Shown: positions 46,259-58,820 of the stretch, in pieces
Position numbering within the stretch: the stretch's first letter is position 1
How the letters are laid out: each line of letters starts with the position of its first letter
NCBI GenBank assembly: GCA_028554755.1
Contig: JAPTOF010000010.1
Span: 12,782,501 to 12,846,500 of the forward strand
DNA from: Cordia subcordata
Taxonomy: Eukaryota; Streptophyta; Magnoliopsida; Boraginales; Cordiaceae
Reading direction: 5' to 3'
Length of the DNA stretch: 64,000 bases
Program-made: the position numbers and the translations under genes
The notes under the pieces: generated by a model
Databases searched by the model: none
Told to the model about the DNA's origin: nothing
What the model saw: the letters and a program-made list of their open reading frames with translations, nothing else

Positions 46259-48005
46259 AAGTCGTATTGAGAGCTTGGTCTTACAGAGTAGACTAATTAT
46301 CTTGTAACAGATCCTACTATGACAAGCAAATCTTCTAAGTTTGATGAAGGGTTCTCACCTTTCAAGCCACTGAGATTTGATAAGGTGAACTGCCCATATT
46401 GGAGATGGTGTATGCAAGTATATATCTAATTCGTTGATTACGACTTATGGTGCATAGTGGAGAATGGTCCCTATATTCCAAAGAAAATGGAAGATTATGG
46501 CATCAGAATCATAAAAAGTGAAATTGAGCTCACTCAAGACAATAGAATCATGATAGAGAAGAATTTTCAAGCACTCAACCTTCTTTATTCCAAATTAGGT
46601 GAAAAAATACTTAGAAGAATATCTCACTACAAGTCCTTATAGTGAGTCCTTGAAGCATTGGATGCATTCTATTAAGGGAATTCAGGTGATGAGTCCTATA
46701 ATAAGGAGAATAAGAACAAACACACAACTACATGTGTCTTATGGTTGGAAAGAGGTAAACGAAGATTCTCCAACGTCCCTAATGGATAGGATGATGACTT
46801 ATCTTTAGATCATGAGTATGACTTTACCATTGATAAAATACATGATGTTATACGTGAATTACATGAAGATCTTGCGAAAGCACTTTTCAAAAACAAAGAT
46901 ATTCAAAAACAAATTTCGGACTCAAAAATGAAAAGAATGCTTTATCAAAAGAAAATCATAATGATGGGCATCAAAACCCTCAAAAATAAATTCCTTACTT
47001 TTACCTCACAAAATTTGTGTAACTGATGAGAAAGGGTTGAACCCACAGATATTGGTTGATTAATAATACTTATGATGCCAAGTAGATTAATCAAGCAAAT
47101 TATTCAAGGAGGGAGAGGGGTTTAAAGCAATTAAATTAAAAGAAATTAAATCTAGAAAATGCAACAGACCCTTAAAGACGGGCATACTAGATGACAAATC
47201 AATTAAAAATTAACAAACAGTAAACCAAATTCAACGATGCAAAAGAATATTTAGTCAAAACTAGGAAAATAAATTAAAAGTAGAATTCAATGGATTCAAA
47301 GCCTAGCCTAGGGTGTAATCTACGTTTAGGCCTACAATTCTGATCCTAGATGCAAAAATAGCTCTTGCTTATTTTGATAAACCAATTATAGTCGTCGGTA
47401 CGACCTAACAACCTAATTCTTCCTTTCTGTATCGATAAAGGTTCAAAACCTCTGAGAATTTTCCCCATTTATTTCCATTACCTATTAGACAGTCTAACTC
47501 CCGAAGATGTCCGTATTGTCTATCTAAAGGCAGTAGTATAAAGATCTAAAAGGACTTGATTCTAAAAGTCAATTCTCTCACGGAAATTACTCAGTTAGAT
47601 TATGTGCTTTCACAGAAAACCTGATTACCACTATTTTTAGATTAATTAATTATCTAATCTCTCTAATTGGCACCCTATCACGTTGCAATTGAACAATTGC
47701 CTGCAAAATTGATCACAATATAATAATGCTCTTAAAACATAAAACACATAAATATTAAAATAAAGCGAAAGAAGAGAATTAATTAGATCTCACAGAATTG
47801 AAAACCATAAACTTTGATTAAATCCCAAGCCAGAAGTAAAAGTTTAGCAATCCATGAACATGAAGTAGGTGCTTAAAGAAAGAAAATATTTTCTAGAAAA
47901 AAACTGAATAAAGCTAGATAATATGCTAAGTGTTATGGAGAATATACAGAAAAAAATATCTAACTTGAGAGTTTCTTCAGATAAGGAAACTCTTTTAAGA
48001 CTAAT

Positions 48006-49182
48006 TAATAAGTCTTCCTAATATTGTTGTACCTTTGGGATTATTTTTTAAATTATTGTTGCATAGTGATAGGCTTATCCATTTACGTGTTTTATTATTC
48101 TTTGTTGTAGTATATATGTAAAGTGTTTTGTACGCAAATGTTTTACACTTGTGTTCCTCTCATGATATCAGCAGGTCTTCTACCAATGTCATAGACCATA
48201 TTAATGTTGGATCGTACTAATATGGCTGGTACCAAGCCCATGGCATCGCCTATTTCTCCAGATCATCAATTAAGAAAGGATAAAGGCGACTCATTTTCAA
48301 ATCCTAGCTTATATCGTAGTATCATTGGTGCTTTGCAATATCTTACATTAACATGGTTAGAGATCGCTTGTGTTCTTAACAAGGTCTGTCAGTTTATGCA
48401 ACCCCCAATAGAGATACATTGTTTAGCAGTAAAACGAATATTATGATATCTAAAGGACACCATGGATCTTGGGCTTTATCTTAGGTTACCAATGATTTGT
48501 CATTACTGACTCCGACTGAGCCGGATGTTTGGATGATCGTCGTAGCTCACATGGTTATTGTATCTTCATGGGACCCAATCTTATCTCTTGGTCTGCTAAG
48601 AAGCAAACAATCACATCTCTCTCTAGTACCGAGGCTAAGTATCGTGCTATTGCCTTTGCGATATCTGAGATATGTTTGTTACAGTCACTTTTACATGAGC
48701 TTCACATGGTGCTAACTACTCCTCCTATTCTATGGTTCCCATAGTGTTGACTACTCCTATTATGTGGTGTGATAAAATGAAGCTATATATCTCACAGCAA
48801 ATCTTTTCCATGCTCGCACCAAATATATCGAGGTTGATGTTCGATTTGTGCAGGGAAAGGCTGCCTCAGGTGACTTGATAGTGCGTTACATTTCCTCAGT
48901 CGACCAACTAGTAGACATAATGACTAAAGGCCTATCACTTTCATGTTTTGGGAGTCTATACAATAAGCTCACCATTATAGATCTGGCTTTGCTTGAGGGG
49001 CAAGATAAAGCTTCCTAGCATTGTTGCACCATTGGGATTATTTTTTAAATTACTGTTGTATAGTGATAGGCTTATCTTTTTACTTATTTTATTATTCTTT
49101 GTTATAGTATATATGTAAACTGTTTTGTATACATTCAGTGTTGAGGAAATATACCAAATGTTTTACACTTGTATTTCTCTCA
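48006..49182 (+). mobile_element. Internally deleted mini-copia
   Basis: Two LTRs, 48006-48164 and about 49001-49182, share TGGGATTATTTTTTAAATTA, GTGATAGGCTTATC and TATATGTAAA-TGTTTTGTA. A perfect 5-bp duplication CTAAT flanks the unit (48001-48005 and 49183-49187). TGATATCAGCAGG after the left LTR is the primer site, and GCTTGAGGGGCAAG before the right LTR is the purine tract. Only about 840 bp lie between them, encoding the tail of pol. The two LTRs differ in length by a small internal insertion in the right one. Confidence 0.8.
48204..48960 (+). pseudogene. RNase H tail inside the mini-copia
   Basis: MLDRTNMAGTKPMASPISPD, then SNPSLYRSIIGALQYLTLTW and VCQFMQPPIEIHCLAVKRIL, then (other frames) [40 protein letters not shown] and a degraded KGLSL end. 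This is the RT-RNase H connection and RNase H of a copia element. It begins abruptly after the primer site, so gag, protease, integrase and most of RT were deleted before or at insertion. Confidence 0.75.
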
Positions 49183-51198
49183 CTAATCTAAAATAAAAGG
49201 TAAATATCACTAATACAAACTTATCAAAAATAAATTCTTCCAAAATAATCTCATTCCTTCTAGGATTAAAATACGTCTTTGGTCAAAAATTTCTTCCTAA
49301 GAAAACCTCAAAATATCTTCCAACTCTCAATCAAACTGGTCAATCTCGCGTAGACTCTGGCGTGGGCACGTCCAAGGCAGCAACGTCTATTTGATAGCTT
49401 AAATAATGTCCAAAAGCTCCTTGAATCTAGATATATTGCTTCCTTTATCTTTCTAAAGCACAAACATGCCAAAATACACAAAATAACATTAATTAAGAAG
49501 CATCTAATTCTAAAATAAAGTACAAACTACTATGGATTAAAAGCATATTTTAGATCTATCACATAAACTCAAAGTTGACAAGAAAGCCTTGTAATTGGAA
49601 AATCATGATTTGAAAGATGAAATCGATCTTTGCAAAGGATTTCAAAAGGCTGAGTCAATTGTTAATGAACACAAATTGTATTTACAACAAGAAAATTTAT
49701 GTTTAATAAAGGAGAATGAATATTTGAAAAAAGTTGTTGAAAATTTTACAAAAAGAAAAGAAACTCTTGATGTTTTACTTGGTTTTTAACAAAAAACATT
49801 TGGAAAAGAAGAAGTTGGTTTTGATCCATCATCATCAAAAGTTTTTCACAAAATTAAATTTGTTAAGAGTTTATCTTTTAGTTGTAGTGCATCTACTTCT
49901 TATGTTAGCTATGTGTCTACAAAAGTAAGTAAAGGATTTTCTCATGTTACATGCACTTATGTGAAAAGAGATGTCATACCTCTACTAAATGCATCGTGCA
50001 AAAGTTATGTGAAATGAGAACTCTTGTACCAGAATAGAAGAAGCCTCAATGGGCCATGGAGAGAGCTAACCCCAAAGACCCAATGAAAGTTGGATACTTA
50101 AACACAAATGATTGCTTTGCTTGTAGATGCATAAGCTTGGAACTCAATAGATATTGGATAGTGGATGTTCCAAGCATATGAAAAGAAATGCTTCATTTTT
50201 TATCAATCTCAAGAAAGCAAAAGGTGGTTAAGTACCATTTAGAGATGCTTCAAAAGGTAAAGTTCTTGGAAAAGGGAAGCATTGGAATCAAAGGCTTAAT
50301 CACCATAAATGATGTAGTAGACGTGAAAGTTTTGAAATTCAACCTACTCTTTATTAGTCAATTGTATGATAGCAATTTTGATGTTGTATATAAGGCTAAT
50401 GTTTTTTGTGTGATGCAAGATGGTGTTGAAATCTGTGTTGCAAATTCGGTAAACAATGTCTATACATATGATTTCTATGATATTGTATGCTAAAATGTAA
50501 AATATTTGTCCACTGTTGATGATGATATGTGGCTTTGACAAAGGTGGTTAGGACATGCTAGTATAGACTTACTCATGAATTTGAATAAGAACTTAGTTGA
50601 TGGTTTGCTAAATAAGAAGTATGCAAAGGATGGTATGTGTGATGCATGTGGACTTGTAAACAACATAAAGTTTCATTTAAATCAATTAAAAGAGTTGTTA
50701 CCTCTAAAGCTTTAGAACTTGTGCATATGGATTTATCTGTACCAAAAAGTGTTGCTAGTCTTGGCAATGCACGATATGTGTTTGTACTTGATGATGATTA
50801 TAGTTAGATACACTTGGGTCATATTTCTTGTATCAAAAAGTGAAACCTTCAATGAAATTTCAAAATTTTGCAAAAGAGTACAAAATGTGAAGGGTTATTT
50901 TGTAAAGAGCATATGTAGCGATAATAGTAAAGAATTTGTGAAGCATCTTTTGTTGAATTATCTGAACAATATGACATTGAGCATACCTTTTTGACACCTC
51001 AAACACCTCAATAAAATAGGTTGTTGAGAGGATGAGTTGAACCATACAAAGAAAGCAAGAACAATGTTGATTGAGCATGCTTTGCCTACATTTCTTTGGG
51101 CTGACATAGTGAATACTTCTTGGTATTTGCTAAACCATGTGCTAATTAGAACTTTCTTGAAGAAAACTCCCTATGAGCTATGGAATGGGAGAAAACCA

Positions 51199-51262
51199 AA
51201 TATCACCTACTTTAAAGTTTTTGGTTGTAAAATATCACCTACTTTAAAGTTTTTGGTTGCAA
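51199..51262 (+). repeat. Tandem duplication inside the Copia-4 integrase
   Basis: The phrase AATATCACCTACTTTAAAG plus TTTTTGGTTG occurs twice in a row, about 32 bp apart. The second copy shifts the frame. The coding motif NITYFKVFGCK is thereby partly repeated. Confidence 0.8.
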
Positions 51263-52015
51263 ATGCTATATACTTAATACAAAGGGCCAACTTGATGAGT
51301 TTGATTAAAAATCTTATGAAGGTATCTTTGTTGGGTATTCTACTAGAAGTAAAGCTTATAGAGTTTACATCAAACAAGACCACATTGTGAAAAATCTATA
51401 CATGTGAAGCTTGAGGAAACTAACCCATTTCGGTCGAGAAAGGAAATTAATGACATTCTAGGTGAGATACAACTAATGAAAGAGAATCAAGTCACCATAA
51501 ATCATTAAAAAGAGATAAGAAAGCAACAAGAGCACGATGAAGAAGCTCCATCCATTCAAGAACAAATAAACAAAAAGGAATAAGAGGATAAGGATGAGCT
51601 AATCACCATTAGACACAAAGACTTGCCTAGAGTTTTGAGTTTGTGAAGTATAATCCAATTGAGCAAGTCATTGATAATCCAACCAAAATAGTAAGAACAA
51701 GAGGTAATATTAACAACTATTGTAGATATTATGCGTTCTTATCTCATATTGAACCCAGAAATATGAATATTACTTTACTTGATAGTGATTGGATTATGAC
51801 TATGTAAGAACAGTTAAATCAATTTGAAGAAAAAAAGTTTGGAAACTTGTTAAGAGACCACAGGATCAATTTGTAATTGAAACTAAATGGGTCTTTAGAA
51901 ACAAATTTGATGAAAATGGCATTATTTTGAGAAACAAAGCCATATTCATTGCCCAAGGATACAATCAAGAGGAGAACATTGATTATGATGAGACATATGC
52001 ACCCGAGGCACGTGA

Positions 52016-52534
52016 TGATGGCCATGTCCTAGACAATCGTTTCTTCAATGAAGAAAGGACTCATTTCAAACTCATAAGAGCTAAAAGGTCTTCCTTTGCA
52101 ATGGAGAGATATTGACTGTGAGAAGAGTCTTTTAGGTTATGGGTGAAACAGGGCCCAAGGATGTGCCAGAGTGGGTGTCCAGAATAAATATGCATAGCTA
52201 TTTTGATTTTTTGTGAGTTTGCATCCAAGAAGGTTCTTAGGAAAGCAACAGGGTCTTGGTGCCCATCCATCTTTAATGATGATGAGAGGCTTTTGATGGT
52301 TAAGGCTTGTATTTGCTGGAGATTTTGTAGAGCCCAAAATGGTGAAGAAAAGCGAAACGAGAGAAAAATGATGTCTTAGCACTCTTTAAAGAGATAAGCT
52401 ATGCTTGATTTCCACTGATCAAGGCCTTATCAAGAGCATGCTAAGGATTATACCTATAATCCTGAAAAGGCTTGGGAGATGTAAGGACGTCGAATTCAAT
52501 CACAAGGTTCGAAGCTGATGGTTGCAGGTGATAA
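52016..52534. other. Unassigned sequence right of Copia-4
   Basis: It begins where the Copia-4 RT is cut. It may be the left part of a longer repeat that continues after the hAT-type element at 52535-53169, since both sides join smoothly across the GGTGATAA duplication. No coding content was recognised. Confidence 0.25.
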
Positions 52535-53169
52535 TTAGAGGCGGCAACGCAGGTCAAAACCCGCTGACCAACCCATTTGACCCACAAAAATGAAGGGTTA
52601 GGATTTAACATTTTGCAACCCACAAGGCAAATGGGTGGACCTAACCCGCATAAAGCGTGGATTGTGCGGGTGTCTTCTTCTTCTTCTTTTTCTTTTTTTT
52701 TTTTTTAAAATACATATAAGTTTAAAGTTAGAAACCCTAAGTTTGTTTTTCTTATTGCACTTTACAGTTTACAGCCTTAGTAGCCATATTTGAGGCTTTG
52801 ATTGTAGCTAAGGGCTATGGTAATTGTTGTCTTATTATGTTAATGTTAGTTTGTGATTAGGTGTTTAATGGAGATTTTCAATTATCAATTGCGTTTGTGA
52901 CATTTAGTTTATTAACTTTAACTATTTTTAGGTGGCTAATTTTTTATTTTTTTGGGTCAAACAGGTCACAAGTGTTTATTAGTTACTACTTAATTTTTTT
53001 GGTTTTATTTATTTTTAAATAATATTAAAATACCAGAAAATTAAGCGGATAAACCAGCAAACCCGTGAGGCTGCATGAATCCAACCCGACCCGACCCAAC
53101 CCGCAGAACTGTATAACCCCCTCTAAATGGGTCGGGTTAGCCCGCGGGTACCTGTTTGCCACCTCTAAT
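52535..53169. mobile_element. hAT-type non-autonomous element
   Basis: 635 bp with inverted ends TTAGAGGCGGCAACGCAGGT (left) and ATTAGAGGTGGCAAACAGGT (right, complement). These are followed on both sides by ACCCG/GACCC-rich sequence, a pattern I recall from hAT-type repeats. A perfect 8-bp duplication GGTGATAA lies at 52527-52534 and 53170-53177, the hAT size. No transposase is encoded. The middle contains a T-rich run at 52678-52706. Confidence 0.8.
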
Positions 53170-53177
53170 GGTGATAA

Positions 53178-54384
53178 GAATAGTGGGACATTTGAAGGCA
53201 CTAGGCTAGCATGTACAGAGATCGTGGGCAATAGGCCGTGACAGGCATTTAATGCTGGAAAAGTCCAAAGATGGGAGCAACTTTTAGAATCCAAAGAGGC
53301 TTGGAAATCAACTGTGTTAAGAAAGTGTGCGGAGATGTGGCCTGATAGGAGTATAAGGAGTCCAAACTCCATAATGCCGTTCGAACAACTTATGAGGGAA
53401 CTATTACACCATAATTTTGCATTCTAGTGGCTTGAAGGCCAAAAGGGAGAATTTGCGGCCGAAAGAGGCCAAAGAAATAAGCAAAAAGAAAGGTCGAGTG
53501 GCCTGAAGTTAAAATAACATGTGTAGCGCACGTGATCTTTTAAAAATGAAAGACCAAGTCAAAATAAGCATATGTGGTGTCAAATGCTGGGTAAAGAATA
53601 AGCAAAAATCTTTTAAGATCAAGCCAAACCCAATGACCAGAAGTGGTTCTAGAGTCAAGGCTTTTAGTTAAGAAATTTCATGAGCCAATGAAGTATAAAA
53701 GTAGGTCAACACATAGTAGGAATAGGTCTCAGGACGACCACATCTTATCCTATTTCATTTATCTAGCTCTTCGTAGCTTAGTCTTAGCTTAGTCATAGTT
53801 AGCTTAATCGCAGCATAGCCATAGTGTAACTGTGGTTTAGCCAACATCCTTTACTGTAATTTACTTTACAGCCTAGATTTTTGCTATAATTTAGTTTACG
53901 GCCATTTAGATATGATTACTTTTACGATCTCTCATAGCTTATGCTATAATTCACTTTACAGCTTAAGTTTCACCAATCGCATTATAGTTCGGTTTATGAC
54001 TGAAGCAATTTCATTGTAATTAGCTTTATGGCATTGTTGAAAGATTTACAGGCTCCTTGAGAATTTGTTGATTTGTAATAAAAATTTAGTGTTTTTGCAA
54101 TTGTTTCATTTGCCATTTTTGGTCTGATTTGAGTTATGATTTTATCATAATTGGAGAGTTTGTAATCCATATGAAATCAAGTCCCTGGACCAAGTTCGGG
54201 GCAAAGAAAGATCCCATAATCATAAAATTGTGCAAGGGAAGCATGTGGATGTATAGATGTCACAAGAAGACTCAGTCGCAATAGAAAAAGATTGCCTGCC
54301 TGAGACTACGGCCAAGGGCTTGTGGCCTAGTGCAGGTTTTCCAAGCAAACACTTATAAACCTCAAAAGGGATTCGAATACAATT
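53178..54384 (+). other. LTR-like non-coding sequence with a TATA box
   Basis: A plus-strand TATAAAA at 53694-53700 is followed by a Pol II leader-like stretch and a series of short repeats of the type TAGCTTAGTCTTAGCTTAG and GCTATAATT-A-TTTACGGCC (53760-54030). This looks like an LTR with promoter, in plus orientation, but its ends and target duplication were not found. It is not an LTR of the neighbouring minus-strand gypsy element, whose orientation is opposite. Confidence 0.3.
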
Positions 54385-55569
54385 TCAGCTCTTCCCATTT
54401 TTAGATTTAAATTTGATGAAAGAGAAGATGAATAGAACCTCCATCGAACTACCCCTGTCCATCATGATCCTTTTTATCAGGTAATTAGCTATGATTGCCT
54501 CTATTAATAGAGGGTCGTCATACAAGGCTGCTATCATTTCTAGATTTATATCCAAGGAGGTTAGAGTGTCCTTTGTGCTCAATTTCTTCGGGAGTAGAAC
54601 CCTCTCTTTTGGGCTTGTTATATATTTTTTCCTCCTAGCACTACTTTATTGTCCAACAGTTAGGCCACCCGCGATTGTCCCTGCTACGTCTAAGTGCAGT
54701 TGAGGTCTGCCTTGGTTCCTTCTTTCTTACACTTTTTAACTCTCTTTCCTCCAGCTATGGACTTTCATAACTTTCCTTTCCAAATGAGGGCCTCATTCTC
54801 AATTTCTTCTTTGAGTTGTTTACAATCTCTCGTAATATGTCCATGGTCATTACGGAACCCACAGAAGAGAGTTTGGTCTCTCTTGGACGAATATCCAGCC
54901 ATTTTAACGAGCCACCAGAGTGCCTTATAGTGGGTTGTACATTTCAAGTCTTGCTCCAGGTCTCGCCATATTCACATGCATTTTTCCCTTGTTTTGAGAA
55001 AACTCTTCCCTCTCCCTCCCTTTTCGTTTTTCTAATACTAATACTTGTTTTCCCTCATGGTTCGATGCAAGGATTTTTATTGTCTTTTTCTCGTATGAAT
55101 CCTTTAGTTTCATCCATAAAGGCTGAGAATAACTTGAACTTCTTCCTAGAAATGTGTGCATTGAGATCACTAGGCTTTAACCCTTATGTATAAGCAATTA
55201 TGGCAACCTTTTCACTTGGGTTGGCTACTTTTAAAGTAATGTCGTTGAATCTTTTGATGCACTCTCAAATAATTTCCCCAACCTTTGAATAATATGATAG
55301 TAGAGGAAACATATCCTTTGGAATCACTGTACTATTGGTGAATCTATCAATGAGCGCCTATGCGAGACCATCAAAACAATAAGTAGAATGACTTGGCAAT
55401 AGTTTGCACTATTAGTCTTATAAATGTTTAAGGAAAGGCTTGATAGTTTAATGCATCCATCAGACCATAAACCATTAAGGTCGTTTCCAACGAAGTCACA
55501 TGGTCCTTAGGGTCAGTGGTATCATTATACTTTCCCAATTTATGCAACAAATATCATGGGAGTGGCTTC

Positions 55570-55684
55570 GGATTTTTTCTACAAATAACACAATTTAAAT
55601 ATTTAATTTCAAAAATAGCCTTGTTTTAGGTTGGGTTTCAAAACTAGCACTTTCGATTTTTGAATAAACGAAATAGGCAATTTA
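55570..55684. repeat. MULE left terminal inverted repeat
   Basis: Starts GGATTTTTTCTACAAATAAC. About 90% matched by eye to the complement of 60922-61038, with differences mostly single substitutions and a T-run length change. Confidence 0.85.
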
Positions 55685-55993
55685 ACTACCGCGAAGCTAG
55701 CTTTTTACACGCTGGCAGGCCACGTAATACTTTCGGTCATTGAAAAACCGATCTCGGTTATTGAATAGTCGAGATTATTTTTGGCTATTCAACAGCCGAA
55801 AAATCCTACAGCATATATTCCCCTGGCAAACTGGCAGATTCTTGGTTTTGAACAGCTAATTTCGGATATTGAATAGCTGAAAGTTTGTCCCGTCATTCCT
55901 ACTTCCCATCAATCAATATATGACTGACAAAGTGGCAACCATATTCGTTTATTGATTAGCCGAAATCTACATTTTGGATATTCAACTAACGAA
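55651..55993. repeat. Subterminal array of short imperfect palindromes (left)
   Basis: Seven or so copies of a 20-24 bp motif of the form TTCGG-TATT-n-AATAGCCGAA occur at about 55651 (in the TIR), 55730, 55753, 55781, 55860, 55943 and 55971. Most are diverged. The same motif occurs as a perfect palindrome near the right end (60775-60795). Such repeats are placed where a transposase could bind (inference). Confidence 0.65.
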
Positions 55994-56203
55994 CTTAGCA
56001 TCACGAATAGCTATATAAACCCCCTCCTCCTTCCCGTTGCTTGCAAGCATTGCTTCGAAATTTTTTTTTAGCCTATTGCTAGCCAAAAAAAAACTTGCAT
56101 ATGTTTTGTTCTTATGTCATTTCAGCTTAGCAAAAAGGTTTGAAACCCCAAAAAATTGTATTTGTAAACCACTCAATATTTCATACCAAATTCTGAAAAT
56201 AAT

Positions 56204-58820
56204 ATGAATCCAAACACAGTAATTGTTATTTTACATTATGGAGGCCAAAAAATAAATGACCCTTTCGACGTACAGTACGAGACTGCAAAGCCAAGGCGCA
56301 AAGTCAAAATAACAGAAGAAACGTCGTACGATGAGTTCGTTTATAGTGTTTATGAGAAGCTCAATTTGCGTTACGGCATGGACAGAGTTGTGTTGCACCA
56401 CTGTTTTCAATCAACACTCATCAACTCCCAACATCCGTATTTCAGCGTTAGTGCAGTCAGTTCTGATGAAGAGTTATAGGACATGTACGAGATTGCTTGT
56501 CATCCCAATTACATGTGCATGGTAGATGTTTATGTGGATGTAGACATGGATGACTTGTACATTCCCCAGACAGTCAGTGGTACTCCTTTTGACGAGGGTG
56601 TCCCCGATTTGAATGGAAATTTTACTGGTTACCGAGACGAAGGCGACGACATGGCGATGACCGTGCCTGAGTCTTCCAATTTAAACGTGTCTCCTCAGGA
56701 CATGTTTAATGTTGCTGGGACATCACATGCCGGGGCCTCGCATGCAATGTTCAACTTGAATATGGACACATTTCAATCTAAGCCGAAAGAAGATGAGGAG
56801 GATGTGGAGTTGAACCAATAAAATGCATGGTACGATGATGATGAATACGATGAATATGAAAACTCTAACATAAAAGGTGGTCCAAGCAGCGGTGGAGTAC
56901 CTACGGTCGAAGAGTTGAATCATGTTGAGTTACAAACTGCTACGCAGGAGTACTACATGGATATCATGGATATACCAGCAACCAAACCTGTTTGGAACCC
57001 AAATACTAAGGAGCTTGCATTGGGCATGATTTTTCCTACCAAAAAAGATGTGTAGCAGGCTGTATAGATATAAGCAATCAGCATACAAAAAGAGTACTCA
57101 GTCGACCGGTCCATAACGAGCTTGTACGTCGCTTCTTACAAGAGTAGCAGCCGCGATAATCCATGTAGATGGTACTTACGTGCCATTAAAAAATCCACGC
57201 ACCGACAATTCGAGATTATAAAGTACCGCGGGGTACACAACTGCTTAGCTCATAACAGACGGTGTGGGCACAGAAATCTTACCGCTAATTTGGTCAGATT
57301 TATGGGAAAACATTTTGTAAAACATAAACTTGATTTCGAGGTCGGTTTTGTTCGAGCTCACGTTAAGGAAGCACTTCAGGTGGATATATCTTACGAGAAG
57401 GCATGGCGTAGGTGAAATAAGGCGATCGAACTTGTATATGGCGATTGGCACACCTCATATCAGTCCCTTCCATAGTTCTTTAGAGCTTTAAAGAGAAAGA
57501 ATCCGGGGACGATCGTAACTTACAAGTTCTTTCCGGGTTCGATGACAGAGTACAAAATTTTCAACTATGTTTTCTGGGCTTTTGTCGACTCGTGATGACG
57601 CTCGACGGTACCCACTTACGGGGCCCATACAAGGGTCATCTTCTTACATCACTGACGACAGATGCAACAGGAAAAATTTTGCCGTTGGCATTTTCCATCG
57701 TTGATGCTGAGACAACAGATAGTTGGCCATGGTTCCTACGTCTCATGCAGCAGCATTTTCTTCATGATATGAAAGAGGTTTGTTTAATATTTGATCGTTA
57801 CCCAGGGATACTTGTTGCTGTGGAAAATATCTCGTTAGGCAGACATTTACGTGTAAAACATCATATTTGCCTTCACCATCTGAAAAGCAACGTGATGAAG
57901 CATTGTCGAAACCAGTATGTCAAAGACTTGTGTTGGATGGCTGGAAAAGAACATCAAGTTCGCAAGCATAATGCAATCATGCAAAAAAATCTTGAAGTTG
58001 ACTCCACACCTGGCGGTGTTGGGAGGAAGGCGTACGACAATTTATCTGAAATCGACAAGGAAGTTTGGACCCTTTCTTCAAATGGAGGGACCCGTTGGGG
58101 TATGATGACGACGAACAGTGTCGAATGTTTTAATGGAGTTCTTGTTGGTGCAAGATGCTTACCAATAACTGTATTAGTCAGTCACACTTTTATACAATTG
58201 GTGGAATACTTCTACAATCGATCCATAAATGCTAGCTATTTGGTTGGACAACAAACGCTACTCCCAAGTATAACAAGGGAACTTTTTGAGAAGTGGGAGT
58301 CTCATTTACACCGTCACTGTGTTTTAAATTTTCACTTCCCAACTTGTACGGCACAGGTCGGGCGTTTACTAGCGTCATTCACTGAAAGACCTCCAACACA
58401 AGTTTGAAATTCAACAAGAAGGCATATACTTGTGGTAAATGGACAGCGTATCATGTGCCGTGTTCGCATGCACAGGTATTAACACGGTATCTAAACAAAC
58501 CAATCGGTGAGTTAACACCGAAGGAATATGCGGTGGCAGCGTACACTGCAACATACTCAATGCCGTTCGAGCCTTTGGGACATGAGGATTACTGGCCACC
58601 AGCACCCACATGGCAACTAGGCCTCAATCTAGCACGATTGCGCCAAAGAAGGAGAGGTAGACTAGGTGGTAGACGTATCCCCAACGAAATGGACCAGTTA
58701 GATCAAGTAGGTCGGAGAAGGTGTTCGAATTGTCATCAGCATGGGTACAACCGTTTAAACTGTACAGGTGGAATGTATGCGTCTTTGCTCTCTACCGCTC
58801 AACTAAGGCAGTCAGCATAG
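56204..58820 (+). pseudogene. MULE transposase (MuDRA-like)
   Basis: From ATG 56204 one frame holds a PB1-like N-terminus (VIVILHYGGQKINDPFDVQY) and then an acidic linker. It continues, through in-frame stops at 56477, 56819, 57053, 57065, 57071, 57413, 57473 and 57593, to the DNA-binding region NPCRWYLRAIKKSTHRQFEI. The frame shifts near 57590 into the catalytic core: first Asp in TLDGTHLRGPYKG, second in LIFDRYPGI, the CxxH in HHICLHHLK, and Glu in NSVECFNGVL. It shifts again near 58390 into the SWIM finger (YTCGKW...PCSHA) and a zinc knuckle CSNCHQHGYNRLNC. The first SWIM Cys is Tyr and the knuckle His is Tyr. The DDE residues survive but the gene cannot make one protein. Confidence 0.85.

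Larger units (their letters stand above)
47024..49563 (-). mobile_element. LTR-like insertion in the Copia-4 gag
   Basis: On the minus strand it starts about TGATAGATCTAAAATATG and ends about CCCTTTCTCATCA. Near its end it carries GTGGGTTCAACCC, the same type of phrase as the GTGGTTCGACCC of the solo LTR at 23067-24838. Together with its position inside another element's gag, this points to a reverse-oriented solo LTR. Without the nested mini-copia it would be about 1360 bp. I could not find a convincing 5-bp duplication, so the exact ends are uncertain. Confidence 0.5.
46260..52015 (+). pseudogene. Copia-4: copia element with long gag, 3'-truncated
   Basis: The gag starts at 46319 and reads SKFDEGFSPFKPLRFDKVNC and IMIEKNFQALNLLYSKLGEK. 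It is split by a nested insertion (47024-49563) and resumes as a coiled-coil-like ENHDLKDEIDLCKGFQKAES and TLDVLLGF, typical of SIRE/Maximus-type gag. The protease site DSGCSKHMK is intact (from 50157). Integrase follows: WLGHASIDLLMNLNKNLVDG, CDACG, ARTMLIEHALPTFLWAD, KKTPYELWNGRKPNITYFKV. RT begins KWVFRNKFDENG and AQGYNQEENIDYDETYAPEA, then stops at about 52015 against unrelated sequence. There are multiple stops and frameshifts. Confidence 0.75.

Noticed and set aside
52137..52623. Minus-strand frames of 60-81 codons
   Set aside because: No domain, no start context, and they run across the border of the hAT-type element.
53178..54384. Left LTR of the minus-strand gypsy element
   Set aside because: Its promoter-like TATA is on the plus strand, opposite to the gypsy frame, and no partner LTR was found near 61.5-62.6 kb.
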